64,000 nt of DNA from Pseudomonas sp. 8Z (GCF_902506535.1 NZ_LR733825.1:251206-315205); one strand, 5' to 3'; positions 18,171 to 26,230 are shown, counted from the first letter of the stretch. A program made the numbers and translations. Notes: generated from the letters alone by a model not told the origin.

Positions 18171-19462
18171 CACTCGCCCGCCACCTGGCGCAGGGTTTGC
18201 GCTGGGGTGTCGTCGAGGTTGTTGAGCATGCGCTCGCTGTACCAGTCGAGGAAGTTGATCACGCCGAACTCGTAGGTTTTGGAGTACGGGCCAGGCTGGT
18301 AGGCGGTGGAGTTGATGCCGCGCTGGTTTTCCTCGCCCAGGCGACGATCCTGGTCGTTGGTGGCATCCCAGACTTCGCGTAGGCGAGCGACGTCGTAGTC
18401 GACGCCTTCGACCGCGTCTTTGTGTACCAGCCATTTGGTGATGACGACCGACTCCTGGGCGCTGATCGGCCATACGGTGAAGTTGATCAGGTGGTCACCC
18501 ATGCAGTGGTTCCACGAGTGCGGCAGGTGCAGGATACGCATGGAGCCCAGGTCCGGGTCGGTGATGCGGCCCATCAGCTTCTTGCTGCCTTGCTTGCCGT
18601 CCATGGTCATGGACACGGTGCCCTTGAGCAGCGGCATACGCACGATGCGGTTACGCAGGCCGAAGCTGGCGTGTGCGTAGGGGATGTTGTCCTTGTCCCA
18701 GCGGGTGGTGCACTCGGCGACCTGATCCTTGAATGCCTGGCTGGCGCGCGGGTCGGTGACGTCATCCCATTCCAGCAGGGTGTTGAGCAACTCCGGGTGC
18801 GAGCCGTTGCAGTGGTAGCACTCGCGGTTGTTCTCGATCACCAGTTTCCAGTTGGCCTGCTCGCGCATGACGCTCTGCACCGCGACCTTGGTGTTCTCCA
18901 TGTCGTACGGTTCCATGTAGTGAGCCAGGGTGCTCAGGAACTCGTCGATGGCTGGTGGGTTTTCCGCCAGACTGATGAAGATGAAGCCGCCAGCGGTCTT
19001 GCAGTTGACCGGCTTGAGGTTGTAATCGGAGAGCTTGAAGCCTTCGCCCATTTCGGTGCCGGCGAACAGCAGGCGACCATCCAGTTCATAAGTCCACTGG
19101 TGGTACGGGCAAACCAGCTTGGCGACCTTGCCCTTGTCGGAGACGCACAGGCGCGAACCGCGATGGCGGCAGACGTTGTGGAAGGCATGGATCTGACCTT
19201 CGGCGCCACGGATGACAATGATCGGGTTGTCGCCGATTTGTACGGTGAGGAAGTTGCCCTTGGTCGGGATCTCGCTGGTCATACCGGCGATCAGCCACTC
19301 CTTATGGAAGATCTCCTGCATGTCGACTTGGAACAGGCGCTCGTCGTTGTAGAACGGCTGCGGCAGCGAGAAGCTGTGGTCACGCTCGTGCAGCATTTGC
19401 GCGGTGGCCTTGCGGACGGGCTCCAGCGGGTCGCCCAGGCTCAGGTTTTGGGTGCAGTCCAT
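18170..19462 (-). CDS. gbcA: Glycine betaine monooxygenase, Rieske oxygenase subunit
   Basis: GbcA is the terminal oxygenase that, with the reductase GbcB, N-demethylates glycine betaine to dimethylglycine and formaldehyde. The 430-residue protein has a Rieske [2Fe-2S] site, C98-x-H100 (VCRHRG) and C118-x2-H121 (CPYHQW). The catalytic domain contains the mononuclear iron region NNRECYHCNGSHPE, with the bridging acid and histidines. I chose the ATG at 19462, which has GAGGAA 7 bases upstream, not an earlier in-frame ATG. It is divergent from gbcB across a 315-bp control region, the arrangement seen in P. aeruginosa, where GbdR activates it. Confidence 0.93.
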   Translation of the reverse strand: MDCTQNLSLGDPLEPVRKATAQMLHERDHSFSLPQPFYNDERLFQVDMQEIFHKEWLIAGMTSEIPTKGNFLTVQIGDNPIIVIRGAEGQIHAFHNVCRHRGSRLCVSDKGKVAKLVCPYHQWTYELDGRLLFAGTEMGEGFKLSDYNLKPVNCKTAGGFIFISLAENPPAIDEFLSTLAHYMEPYDMENTKVAVQSVMREQANWKLVIENNRECYHCNGSHPELLNTLLEWDDVTDPRASQAFKDQVAECTTRWDKDNIPYAHASFGLRNRIVRMPLLKGTVSMTMDGKQGSKKLMGRITDPDLGSMRILHLPHSWNHCMGDHLINFTVWPISAQESVVITKWLVHKDAVEGVDYDVARLREVWDATNDQDRRLGEENQRGINSTAYQPGPYSKTYEFGVINFLDWYSERMLNNLDDTPAQTLRQVAGE

Positions 19463-19777
19463 GGATGGTTCCTCATTAGCCTGCGCGTCGCGAAGGCCGG
19501 TAAAAGTGGCTGATACGGTAAGTGCCGCAAGGTGTTTGTCGAACGCTGCAGCCTGCGATGGGCATGCATGCTTGATGAGGCGGAGTGTGGAGCCGGGCAA
19601 AGGCGAAACCTTATCTATGGGCGACATGGCCGGATTCGTTTCCGACGCGCTAGGCCACGTGTTATAGGGCAGGTCGCGATAAGTATGTGGATGTCGCTAG
19701 TAGATAAATGATCGGCGGCGGCCTTTCGCACAATCCGCCGCATATTGGCCGATATCCGGCCGCGTGGAGAGCTGTTC

Positions 19778-20884
19778 ATGACTACCACCAATGCCTTCCT
19801 TAACCCGGTTACCACTCAGACCTGGACCAATGGCCGTCACCTGGTGCGTTGCGTCAAGGTGATTCAGGAAACCTGGGATGTTCGCACCTTCTGCTTTATG
19901 GCTGATCAACCGGTGCTGTTTTTCTTCAAGCCGGGGCAGTTTGTCACCCTGGAACTGGAGATCGACGGCCAGCCGATCATGCGTTCCTACACCATCTCCA
20001 GTTCGCCCTCGGTGCCTTACAGCTTCTCCATCACCATCAAGCGCGTGCCGGGCGGCAAGGTATCGAACTGGCTGCACGACAACCTCAAGGAAGGCGACGA
20101 GGTGCCGGTGCACGGCCCGGTCGGGCTGTTCAACGCCATCGATTTCCCGTCCGACAAGGTGCTTTATCTGTCCGGCGGTGTCGGCATCACTCCGGTGATG
20201 TCGATGGCGCGCTGGTTTTATGACACCAACGCCAACGTCGACATGGTCTTCGTGCACAGCGCGCGTTCGCCCAAGGACATCATCTACCAGCGTGAGCTGG
20301 AACATATGGCCGCGCGCATCAGCAACTTCAGCGTGCACGTGATCTGCGAGAAACACGGTCTGGGCGAGGCCTGGGCTGGCTATCGCGGTTACCTGAACAA
20401 GCCCATGCTGGAACTGATGGCACCGGACTTCCTTGAGCGTGAAATCTTCTGCTGCGGCCCGACGCCTTACATGAGTGCGGTCAAGCGTCTGCTTGAGGCC
20501 TCTGGCTACGACATGAGCCGCTACCACGAGGAGGCCTTCGGCCCAACGCCGCCGGAGATTCGGGCCGAGGTCAAGGAGCTGGCCGCCGAAGCCGCCGATG
20601 CTCCCGAAGTGCCGGTGGGCGAGCTCAATCAGGTGGAGTTCATCAGCACCGGCAAGAGCATTCGTGTCGCGCCAGGGGAAACCGTTCACGCCGCCGCCGC
20701 CAAGCTCGGCCTGCACATTCCCAAAGCTTGCGGCATGGGCATCTGCGGCACCTGCAAGGTGATGAAGACCGCCGGCGAGGTGGAGATGGAGCACAACGGC
20801 GGTATTACCGACGAGGACGTCGCTGAGGGCTACATTCTGTCGTGCTGCAGCGTGCCGAAAGGAGATGTGGCGATCGACTATTGA
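19778..20884 (+). CDS. gbcB: Glycine betaine monooxygenase, ferredoxin-reductase subunit
   Basis: GbcB passes electrons from NAD(P)H to GbcA. The 368-residue protein has an FNR-type FAD domain (RSYTISSSP near 70), an NAD domain (LSGGVGITPVMSM) and a C-terminal plant-type [2Fe-2S] ferredoxin (CGMGICGTC…SCCSVPKGD). The ATG at 19778 follows GGAGAG. The last ~190 bp are duplicated almost exactly at 25970-26162. The native-looking terminator lies behind the second copy, while this copy is followed by unrelated DNA. The gene therefore seems to have been interrupted at, and restored by, an insertion event. The protein itself is intact. Confidence 0.93.
   Translation: MTTTNAFLNPVTTQTWTNGRHLVRCVKVIQETWDVRTFCFMADQPVLFFFKPGQFVTLELEIDGQPIMRSYTISSSPSVPYSFSITIKRVPGGKVSNWLHDNLKEGDEVPVHGPVGLFNAIDFPSDKVLYLSGGVGITPVMSMARWFYDTNANVDMVFVHSARSPKDIIYQRELEHMAARISNFSVHVICEKHGLGEAWAGYRGYLNKPMLELMAPDFLEREIFCCGPTPYMSAVKRLLEASGYDMSRYHEEAFGPTPPEIRAEVKELAAEAADAPEVPVGELNQVEFISTGKSIRVAPGETVHAAAAKLGLHIPKACGMGICGTCKVMKTAGEVEMEHNGGITDEDVAEGYILSCCSVPKGDVAIDY
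20692..20884 (+). repeat. Left copy of ~190 bp direct repeat (gbcB 3' end)
   Basis: This matches 25970-26162 with only about four base differences, all at synonymous positions of gbcB (for example GCT/GCC and GGAGAT/GGCGAC). It marks the left boundary of the inserted segment. Confidence 0.9.
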
Positions 20885-21128
20885 GCTCTCCAAGTGATGG
20901 TTTTCTTGTGGTTGTGGTGAATAGCGAAACTGTCGGAACTGGCGAGTCCTGCAGCGGAACAAGGCCGATAACAATGCTGATTCCCGTGATCGCTTGAACC
21001 CCGCTGCGTGAACTACAGAATGGCCAGGGCGAAAAGCCCACAACAGGCCGGATATACGAATGCAACCGCGCTGACGACAGCTTAGAAAAGCTATTGCTCA
21101 CTACTTGTGGGGAGAGTCCATATACGAT
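20885..21128. other. Left junction of the insertion, no gene seen
   Basis: These ~245 bp follow the gbcB stop and precede the first cassette end. I find no gene, promoter or full attC here. TATACGA occurs twice as a direct repeat (21053 and 21122). The cassette to the right ends with an intact inner core (GTTAGGGGC on the plus strand) but no matching second half is visible, so its attC appears truncated. Confidence 0.5.
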
Positions 21129-21139
21129 TGTTAGGGGCG

Positions 21140-22135
21140 TTACCAGACTTCTACACCATTAGTATCTGAAATTATGATTTCTTTTTTAGTCTTCAATTGA
21201 GCTTGGCAATGCTCAAATGCTAACTCTAATCGATGGTAGTTCTTTTTGCTTGGATTGAATTCACCGACAATTATTTTCTCTGCCGGGCTTAATAGCATCG
21301 CTTGGATTATATGATCATCCTTGGAGTCCAGGAATGAACAGCCAAATGTAAAAATGCTGCCTTTGCATTCTTTTATACGATTATAAGAAAAATGCAGATA
21401 ATAATTGTTTTTTATGGCTTCCAGTTTCTGTGCGCCTGTACCCTCAGAAATGCACATTGGAAAAATTCCATTCCTGATGTTGTTCTCTAGACGAGCCAGA
21501 ATTGGATTGTCTTTTGAGCTTCTTGATTTTGTCGCCCCTACGCCATCTCGATACAAAAATAATGCGCCGTGAGGAAAAAAGAAATTGGCGTCTTCATCGG
21601 GGACAAAAACTAATTCTTCGTCAAGCTTGTCGAATGAATCACCGCCCAAATAGATATTTTCAAAGCACCTTACCCAGTACAGCAGTAGGTCATAGTTTAA
21701 AGAAAATACATTTTGAAAATTGGATAGGAAACCTCGACACTTTTCTATGCGTTTTTTCCGCTTTTCAGCCTCAGGGGGATTGCAATTTGTTGTTAAGGCT
21801 GAGGGGTGCGAATTTGAAACAGCTATTACCAATTGCTCTCTCAAGAGTTGGATTTGCTTCTCTAGTTCCTGAGCAAGCGTACTTTCTGGTTCGTACAACT
21901 TGATGACTTCGATGGCGTTATTGATTTTCTGATGCGCTAACTCAAAATCGTAATAACACTCCGATAACAAGCTATGAATTCTACTACCTTCTTCGATATC
22001 GCATAAGTCTAACAATGTGCTCCAGTTGAAATTGTCTTCACCTGCCGCAATGTCATATGAAATACCAAAACCATTTCCGAGGATAATGGATTTTTCACCA
22101 TCGCACTCTTTGAGTTCCTTATTGAAATCTGTCAT
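21140..22135 (-). CDS. DUF4917 (SIR2-like) protein on an integron cassette
   Basis: The 331-residue protein has the N-terminal nucleotide-binding motif SIILGNGFGISYD (16-28), then FLSNFQNVFSLNYDLLLYWV and FFPHGALFLYRDG. Later come the SEGTGAQKLEAI and FTFGCSFLDSKDDHI motifs. This order is that of DUF4917, related to SIR2-like domains that bind or cleave NAD in defence proteins. Codon use is AT-rich, unlike the flanking catabolic genes. It is the third cassette of the array and has only a weak ribosome site. An NADase or anti-phage role is possible but unproven. Confidence 0.75.
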   Translation of the reverse strand: MTDFNKELKECDGEKSIILGNGFGISYDIAAGEDNFNWSTLLDLCDIEEGSRIHSLLSECYYDFELAHQKINNAIEVIKLYEPESTLAQELEKQIQLLREQLVIAVSNSHPSALTTNCNPPEAEKRKKRIEKCRGFLSNFQNVFSLNYDLLLYWVRCFENIYLGGDSFDKLDEELVFVPDEDANFFFPHGALFLYRDGVGATKSRSSKDNPILARLENNIRNGIFPMCISEGTGAQKLEAIKNNYYLHFSYNRIKECKGSIFTFGCSFLDSKDDHIIQAMLLSPAEKIIVGEFNPSKKNYHRLELAFEHCQAQLKTKKEIIISDTNGVEVW

Positions 22136-22152
22136 TGAGTAAACTTTTTTGC

Positions 22153-22226
22153 CCCTAACGCCTCAATAACCGGCGCGCTTTAGCGCGTCCGGCGCCGTAG
22201 GCGCGAAGTTGATTGACTTGTTAAGT
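22153..22226 (-). repeat. attC site between cassettes 2 and 3
   Basis: Read on the minus strand, the site begins with R'' ACTTAAC and ends with R' GTTAGGG. The arms AACAAGTCAATCAA and (reverse complement of the right arm) AACGCCTCAATAA pair except for an extra C, the extrahelical base expected in attC. The centre is a second palindrome, GCGCGCtttaGCGCGT-like. Confidence 0.85.
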
Positions 22227-23027
22227 TGCATTAGCCACCAAAGCCTCGAATTCACGTTTGTATTTTTTTAGCCTCTCAGGGTGGCACTCAGGGCAAACAA
22301 ATGGCTTTCGCTTGCCAATGACCATTGCCTGCCCCGCACCACACTTGCTGCACTCTAAGCTACCTAAGATGTACGGAACAAAATGTGTGCAATGAATATC
22401 AGGACGCTTTGACTTTAGAGATGCATACTCAGCAGTTGGAAACTGATTAGATATCTGCAGTTCTTTAAGGCTCCTTAGTTTTTTAACAAAACTAAGGCTT
22501 TCGTCAGAGACCTTTAAATTCGTAATGTGCAATAGCTCTAAATCTTGTAACTCTGCCAGTGGCTCAAGTGTGTCTATGTTCAGTGCGGCATCTACACTGC
22601 CTGTAAGGCAAAGCATCTTTAAGTTTTTAAGTAGCGAAATCTCATCTATTTTTGCTATTTTAGGAAAGTGCTCAAGGCCTAGGATTTTTAGTTTTTTCAA
22701 GTAAGCTAGTTCAGTTAGTTTGGAGGTTTTTGTGTTGCCCCAAATCATTAATGTTTCTAGGTTGGGAAAGCACTTTAGCAACGAAAGTGTCTCAGTTCTT
22801 AAGTCATGAACCACCAATGTTTCGACTGACTCTAGCGTTGGTAGGATCTGCGCTTGCTTTTCATTGACTCCTGAAATCCAAAGAAATCTTAGATTAGTGA
22901 ACTTATCAAGTTCTGCGAGGCTTTTGCACTTGCCGAAACAGGCTATATATTCTGAATGCTGAGGCAACTCAGAAAGATCGTCGGATACTGAGTTTGTTGC
23001 TCTTGTAAGTTCGAATGGAAACTGCAT
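22221..23027 (-). CDS. Leucine-rich-repeat protein with C-terminal zinc ribbon, cassette 2
   Basis: The 268-residue protein has about eight irregular leucine-rich repeats between residues 35 and 200 (for example FTNLRFLWISGVNEKQ, FPNLETLMIWGN, LKNLKMLCLTGS). A Cys4 zinc ribbon follows (CSKCGAG…CPECHPE, about 228-248). There is no signal peptide, so it is probably cytoplasmic and binds a protein partner. The ATG follows GGAG by 5 bases. Its stop TAA lies in the attC core. AT-rich composition marks it as acquired. Function unknown. Confidence 0.75.
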   Translation of the reverse strand: MQFPFELTRATNSVSDDLSELPQHSEYIACFGKCKSLAELDKFTNLRFLWISGVNEKQAQILPTLESVETLVVHDLRTETLSLLKCFPNLETLMIWGNTKTSKLTELAYLKKLKILGLEHFPKIAKIDEISLLKNLKMLCLTGSVDAALNIDTLEPLAELQDLELLHITNLKVSDESLSFVKKLRSLKELQISNQFPTAEYASLKSKRPDIHCTHFVPYILGSLECSKCGAGQAMVIGKRKPFVCPECHPERLKKYKREFEALVANAT

Positions 23028-23040
23028 TACTCTCCTTGCA

Positions 23041-23116
23041 ACTTAACGTTTGGTTAAGGGGCGGGCTTTAGCCCGTCCCAGTGAGCGAAGCGAACGATTT
23101 GAACCACTTGTTAGAG
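23041..23116 (-). repeat. attC site between cassettes 1 and 2
   Basis: On the minus strand it begins CTCTAAC (R'') and ends GTTAAGT (R', fits GTTRRRY). The arms AACAAGTGGTTCAA and (reverse complement of the right arm) AACGTTTGGTTAA pair with one extrahelical C. The centre holds GGGCTAAAGCCC. The stop codon of the 103-codon gene lies in R''. Confidence 0.88.
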
Positions 23117-23416
23117 GATTGCTAGTTCGCGAAGCTTTGCACCTAGCGCCTGCATCTCTTCACGCGTGTAACCAACCAGTGTTGGCATTTCCCAGTCGTA
23201 AAATGTTTCGTCAGAAGTTGCTTGAAAGACTAAGTTACTCAGCGCTGCCAACTCTTGAGTTGTGAATATACCCGCGTATGCAGTTTTGACCGCTTCAGCC
23301 ATTGGTTCGGTAATGTCATTGATGATAGCTGTGGCAATGACAAGATCACCGTTCTCCTCGGACTTAGTCAGCACCTCTGCCAGCGCTTTTTTGATTTTGC
23401 TCGTGCAGTCGGGCAT
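23111..23416 (-). CDS. Hypothetical helical protein, cassette 1
   Basis: The 101-residue cytoplasmic protein starts MPDCTSKIKKALAEVLTKSE and is largely helical, with a central FTTQELAALSNLVFQATSD. I chose the ATG at 23416, six bases after GAGG, over a GTG two codons upstream. It is the first cassette of the array. No family recognised. Confidence 0.6.
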   Translation of the reverse strand: MPDCTSKIKKALAEVLTKSEENGDLVIATAIINDITEPMAEAVKTAYAGIFTTQELAALSNLVFQATSDETFYDWEMPTLVGYTREEMQALGAKLRELAIL

Positions 23417-23422
23417 AGCCAC

Positions 23423-23490
23423 CTCTAACAGTGATTAGATGGAAGGCGGTACTAAAGCGATACTAGAACCTTCCATCTAACTCCGCATCA
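23423..23490 (-). other. Recombination core and inverted repeat at the head of the cassette array
   Basis: A GTTAGAG core (plus-strand CTCTAAC, 23423-23429) precedes cassette 1. Next to it lies a 12-bp inverted repeat, TTAGATGGAAGG / CCTTCCATCTAA. This could be an attI-like site or a worn attC. No left R'' core could be found, so the type is open. Confidence 0.5.
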
Positions 23491-23805
23491 TCGCCATTCC
23501 CATCACAAAAAAATCTATTTAAATCAATGCCTTATCGTGCCGACACTGACCGGCCAACCTATTCGCTTGACTTCCTCTTTTTGCTCTACCATTGCGACTG
23601 TGCAAAAACACAGCCGTGGAGTCGGCCATGGCAATCGAACGGACAGGTTGTTTTTTGTACAATTTTCAAGCCAGGGCTTGGTGGCCGGTGTCAAAGGGTG
23701 TGGAATGAGTGGTCAAAAGGGCTTCTCCCATGCACTGAATGGAGCGCTAATTGTATGATATTTATAGGGAAATTTCTTAAGCTAATGACATTGGCTTTAG
23801 GGGGG
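23491..23805. other. Spacer without a supported gene
   Basis: About 315 bp lie between the cassette head and the immunity gene. The open frames seen have no family features or good ribosome sites. No integrase gene or remnant is evident. Confidence 0.5.
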
Positions 23806-24339
23806 TTAGGGCGTAGGTAAGAGCTTGCAGCGCCACTCATGCGTGTTCTCTATTCGAACAGCATCTCTGACTGACCAGTTGTCAGCCTCACCGATTAGAC
23901 AGAAGCGTTTGTAGAACCACGCCCTTCGATTCTTCTGGTCACCTGCTTGTAGAAGTACTTCGTAAATATCTGGCTTGAGCTTTTGAGGAGGTACCTGATT
24001 TTCATAAGAAGCAATAGGTTGCCCGTATTCAATACAGGTGTCCGATTGTAGTTGCAAGTTAGAACTCAGGGTTCCGGGAGGTGTACTAGCTTCCCAGACT
24101 TGAGTAGACGGACGATTGACTTGAATCGCATACAGCTCGACCTGATTTTGATCGATGTGAGCCTTGCGGGAAAAGAAGCCAGATACTTCATAGGTTTCGC
24201 CTGCTCCTATACATAACGTGCCATTGCGTATCCATACGCGCGCCTCACCATCATGGTGTCGAGACATGGCTTGCCCGTCACACAGAAAGCCCAAGACCAA
24301 TATTGGCAGTAAAACCCTACGGTAGCAGTTTGCGGTCAT
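23806..24339 (-). CDS. Putative T6SS immunity protein (periplasmic)
   Basis: The 177-residue protein starts with a hydrophobic leader containing VLLPILVLGFLC, so it is exported and perhaps lipidated at that Cys. The body has VWIRNGTLCIGAGETYEVSGF and DTCIEYGQPI, like the family annotated as putative T6SS immunity periplasmic lipoproteins. Its start overlaps the end of the PAAR effector gene by 23 bp, the expected effector-immunity layout. It presumably protects the producer by binding the zincin domain. Confidence 0.7.
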   Translation of the reverse strand: MTANCYRRVLLPILVLGFLCDGQAMSRHHDGEARVWIRNGTLCIGAGETYEVSGFFSRKAHIDQNQVELYAIQVNRPSTQVWEASTPPGTLSSNLQLQSDTCIEYGQPIASYENQVPPQKLKPDIYEVLLQAGDQKNRRAWFYKRFCLIGEADNWSVRDAVRIENTHEWRCKLLPTP

Positions 24340-25465
24340 TTGGATTACTCAGGAAATCGCCAAGTGCGCTCTTGTAAATATCGATGCTGGTAACTCGGCG
24401 ACTGCTGGCGCTTCTCGTCGAGTTGCCGGTCGACCAGCAATAATAATCGGCGATAATGTCGCCCTGCTGTTCCATATTGAAGTCTTGCAGTTTATCACCT
24501 GGTTTCAGTTCGTATTGATAGGGGTCACCTAGAAGTCCCCATAGTGTGCCAGGGTGCAGTAATAGTCCATGTAACTTTACCCAATACCCCAGTTGGTACT
24601 GCCAGACATGTACCATCTCGTGCATGAACCAGTGTTGGTCATTAGGTAGGAGGGAGAAGTCGTCCTTGTAGTAGTCCGGGTTGAAATACATCTCTCCATT
24701 CGGCGTCATCGCAGTATTGTCTGGCTGTAACCCGAAAGGTAGATATTCCTCGCTGTGAATCTTGATCCTGGCGTAGTCAACCGAGTCTTTGAATAGGCTT
24801 TGTGCCATAGCCAGCTCGCCGTTGGTGAGCGTCCGGGAATTGTCGTTTTTACGCACTGAGATGGGCGCTGCTTTCGTGCCTGTATTCGCTGCAGTTTGCA
24901 CGCCATTTAGAGGGATCGACATTCCACTCGATTGTTTCGTGGCATGCCGACCGCAGCAGGTAGTGGTAAGTTCTGGTGGCAGCAGATGCACACTGGCTAT
25001 GGCCATTTGCGTGCGTGTTCGGATTGTTTGGGTCGTGCCAGATGTATCGGTAATCCCTTTTTGAATCGAACCATCTTCCAGAGCCACTCTGTAAGGTAGG
25101 CACGAATAGGGTTGGCCGTTAGATGCAGAGAGTTGCAACTGACAGCTATAGGCACCAGGCAAGGATAAAGGAGGCGTGAAGGGAGCAGGGGCGTGCTGAT
25201 TACCAACCAGTACATTTCCTGATCCCGTAATAATCGTGCCGCCGTGGCTGGTCGAACTGCCTAGAAAAGCGATGGGTAATCCATTGACCAGAATGGTGCT
25301 CATACCTTCGGCAACTGTGTCGCCGCAAGCACTGCTATCGCTTACGCGCAGAGTTGGCAGACCGTTGATTAGAACGTCAGGGGAGCCGGTAACGGTAGGA
25401 TTGACGGCGTGCCCCGGGACTGGGCAGGCATCTTGATCGCTTTGGCGAGCTGCGGGCTTGGACAT
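24317..25465 (-). CDS. PAAR-domain T6SS effector with zinc-metallopeptidase-like C-terminus
   Basis: The 382-residue protein has an N-terminal PAAR domain (about 1-92; CPVPGHAVNPTVTGSPDVLI, then SSTSHGGTIITGSGNVLVG) that would cap the VgrG spike. A linker follows, then a C-terminal toxin domain with HEMVHVWQ (HExxH at 282-286) and a later Glu in NMEQQGDIIADYY (near 332). Both are suitable zinc ligands and catalytic residues of a zincin. The ATG at 25465 follows AAGGA. No vgrG or other T6SS structural gene is in the window, so this is an orphan effector module. The target is unknown. Confidence 0.78.
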   Translation of the reverse strand: MSKPAARQSDQDACPVPGHAVNPTVTGSPDVLINGLPTLRVSDSSACGDTVAEGMSTILVNGLPIAFLGSSTSHGGTIITGSGNVLVGNQHAPAPFTPPLSLPGAYSCQLQLSASNGQPYSCLPYRVALEDGSIQKGITDTSGTTQTIRTRTQMAIASVHLLPPELTTTCCGRHATKQSSGMSIPLNGVQTAANTGTKAAPISVRKNDNSRTLTNGELAMAQSLFKDSVDYARIKIHSEEYLPFGLQPDNTAMTPNGEMYFNPDYYKDDFSLLPNDQHWFMHEMVHVWQYQLGYWVKLHGLLLHPGTLWGLLGDPYQYELKPGDKLQDFNMEQQGDIIADYYCWSTGNSTRSASSRRVTSIDIYKSALGDFLSNPNDRKLLP

Positions 25466-25734
25466 GTATTGGCTTCCTTGCAATGAGATCAGGCATGTCT
25501 GGTTGGTGCCAGTTGTCTGTTTACTTGGTGTATCGAACGTGGTGAATTCTGTCCGGAATAGCCGTCTACATTCCATGACGTGTTTCACCTAGTCGTGGTT
25601 TAGGATGTCTGGGCGATATTTCGGCTTCAAGCTTCTTGCCCTGTATCTGGGCTGCGTTTGGGAGAGTTATCTGGGGCGGGCGTACGGTACCCCTGCCATG
25701 GTTGCTCATCATAATGGACTCCGGAGTTGGGCGC

Positions 25735-25968
25735 GCGTGGTGCCGATTCCGGTGGGCTGGGTGTGTGACCACGCGCGGTTTCGAGGCATGGATGTCCTGG
25801 CGATTGATGACAGCAAGGCGGATCGCTTGTGGTGTCAGCTTGTCGTTCTTGGTCTTGACCAGCAGCTTGGGGCTGTTGGAGATGATTTCTGGCGCGCTGA
25901 TCTTGGCTGTTTCAGAGCAGATCACGCTGTGATAGTTCTGGCGCAGCGATGCTTGGGCTAGGGAATTG
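25735..25968 (-). pseudogene. Decayed ltaE fragment
   Basis: The minus strand still reads NSLAQASLRQNYHSVICSET, close to NSLALASLCQSYHSVICSET in the intact ltaE at 26229-27269. Further matches are NDKLTPQAI and RQDIHASKPRVVT. The order is the same but there are indels and substitutions (roughly 70% identity by eye). Its end abuts the duplicated gbcB tail at about 25969 across a short GC-rich match. It is a fragment, not a gene. Confidence 0.85.
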
Positions 25969-25969
25969 G

Positions 25970-26162
25970 CGCCGCCGCCAAGCTCGGCCTGCACATTCCC
26001 AAAGCCTGCGGCATGGGCATCTGCGGCACCTGCAAGGTGATGAAGACCGCCGGCGAGGTGGAGATGGAGCACAACGGCGGTATTACCGACGAGGACGTCG
26101 CTGAGGGCTACATTCTGTCGTGCTGCAGCGTGCCGAAAGGCGACGTGGCGATCGATTATTGA
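25970..26162 (+). pseudogene. Duplicated 3' end of gbcB (right copy of direct repeat)
   Basis: The last ~64 codons of gbcB, including CGMGICGTC and the stop, are repeated almost exactly. There is no start and no N-terminal part. This copy is followed by the terminator that would be native to the gbcB-ltaE gap. It marks the right boundary of the insertion. Confidence 0.92.
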
Positions 26163-26196
26163 TCGACCTCCCCGGATTGCATCCGGGCTACTTAGT

Positions 26197-26230
26197 CAGA
26201 AGCCCCTCTCTCGGGGCTTCTGTCGTTTTT
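26197..26230. terminator. Bidirectional terminator between gbcB tail and ltaE
   Basis: A 10-bp stem, CAGAAGCCCC / GGGGCTTCTG, is followed by TCGTTTTT on the plus strand. A REP-like word (cccggattgcatccgggctac, also found near 63.5 kb) precedes it at 26171-26191. Confidence 0.8.

Larger units (their letters stand above)
21130..23429 (-). mobile_element. Integron cassette array without integrase (CALIN), three cassettes
   Basis: Three AT-richer genes in the same orientation are separated by 74-76 bp palindromic spacers that behave as attC sites. Cassette logic holds for all three. Each cassette's first bases are complementary to the core at its own end. Cassette 1 starts GTTAGAGG and ends CCTCTAAC. 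Cassette 2 starts GTTAAGTTGC and ends GCAACTTAAC. Cassette 3 starts GTTAGGGGC and ends GCCCCTAAC. Stop codons sit within or just before the cores, as is usual. No intI gene is found nearby. Cassette 3's attC is incomplete at the left junction. Confidence 0.85.

Noticed and set aside
23527..23820. Possible integrase or gene between cassettes and immunity gene
   Set aside because: No tyrosine-recombinase motif and no good ribosome site.
25566..26072. 168-codon minus-strand frame across the insertion boundary
   Set aside because: It joins antisense gbcB tail and an ltaE remnant by chance; kept only as pseudogene fragments.
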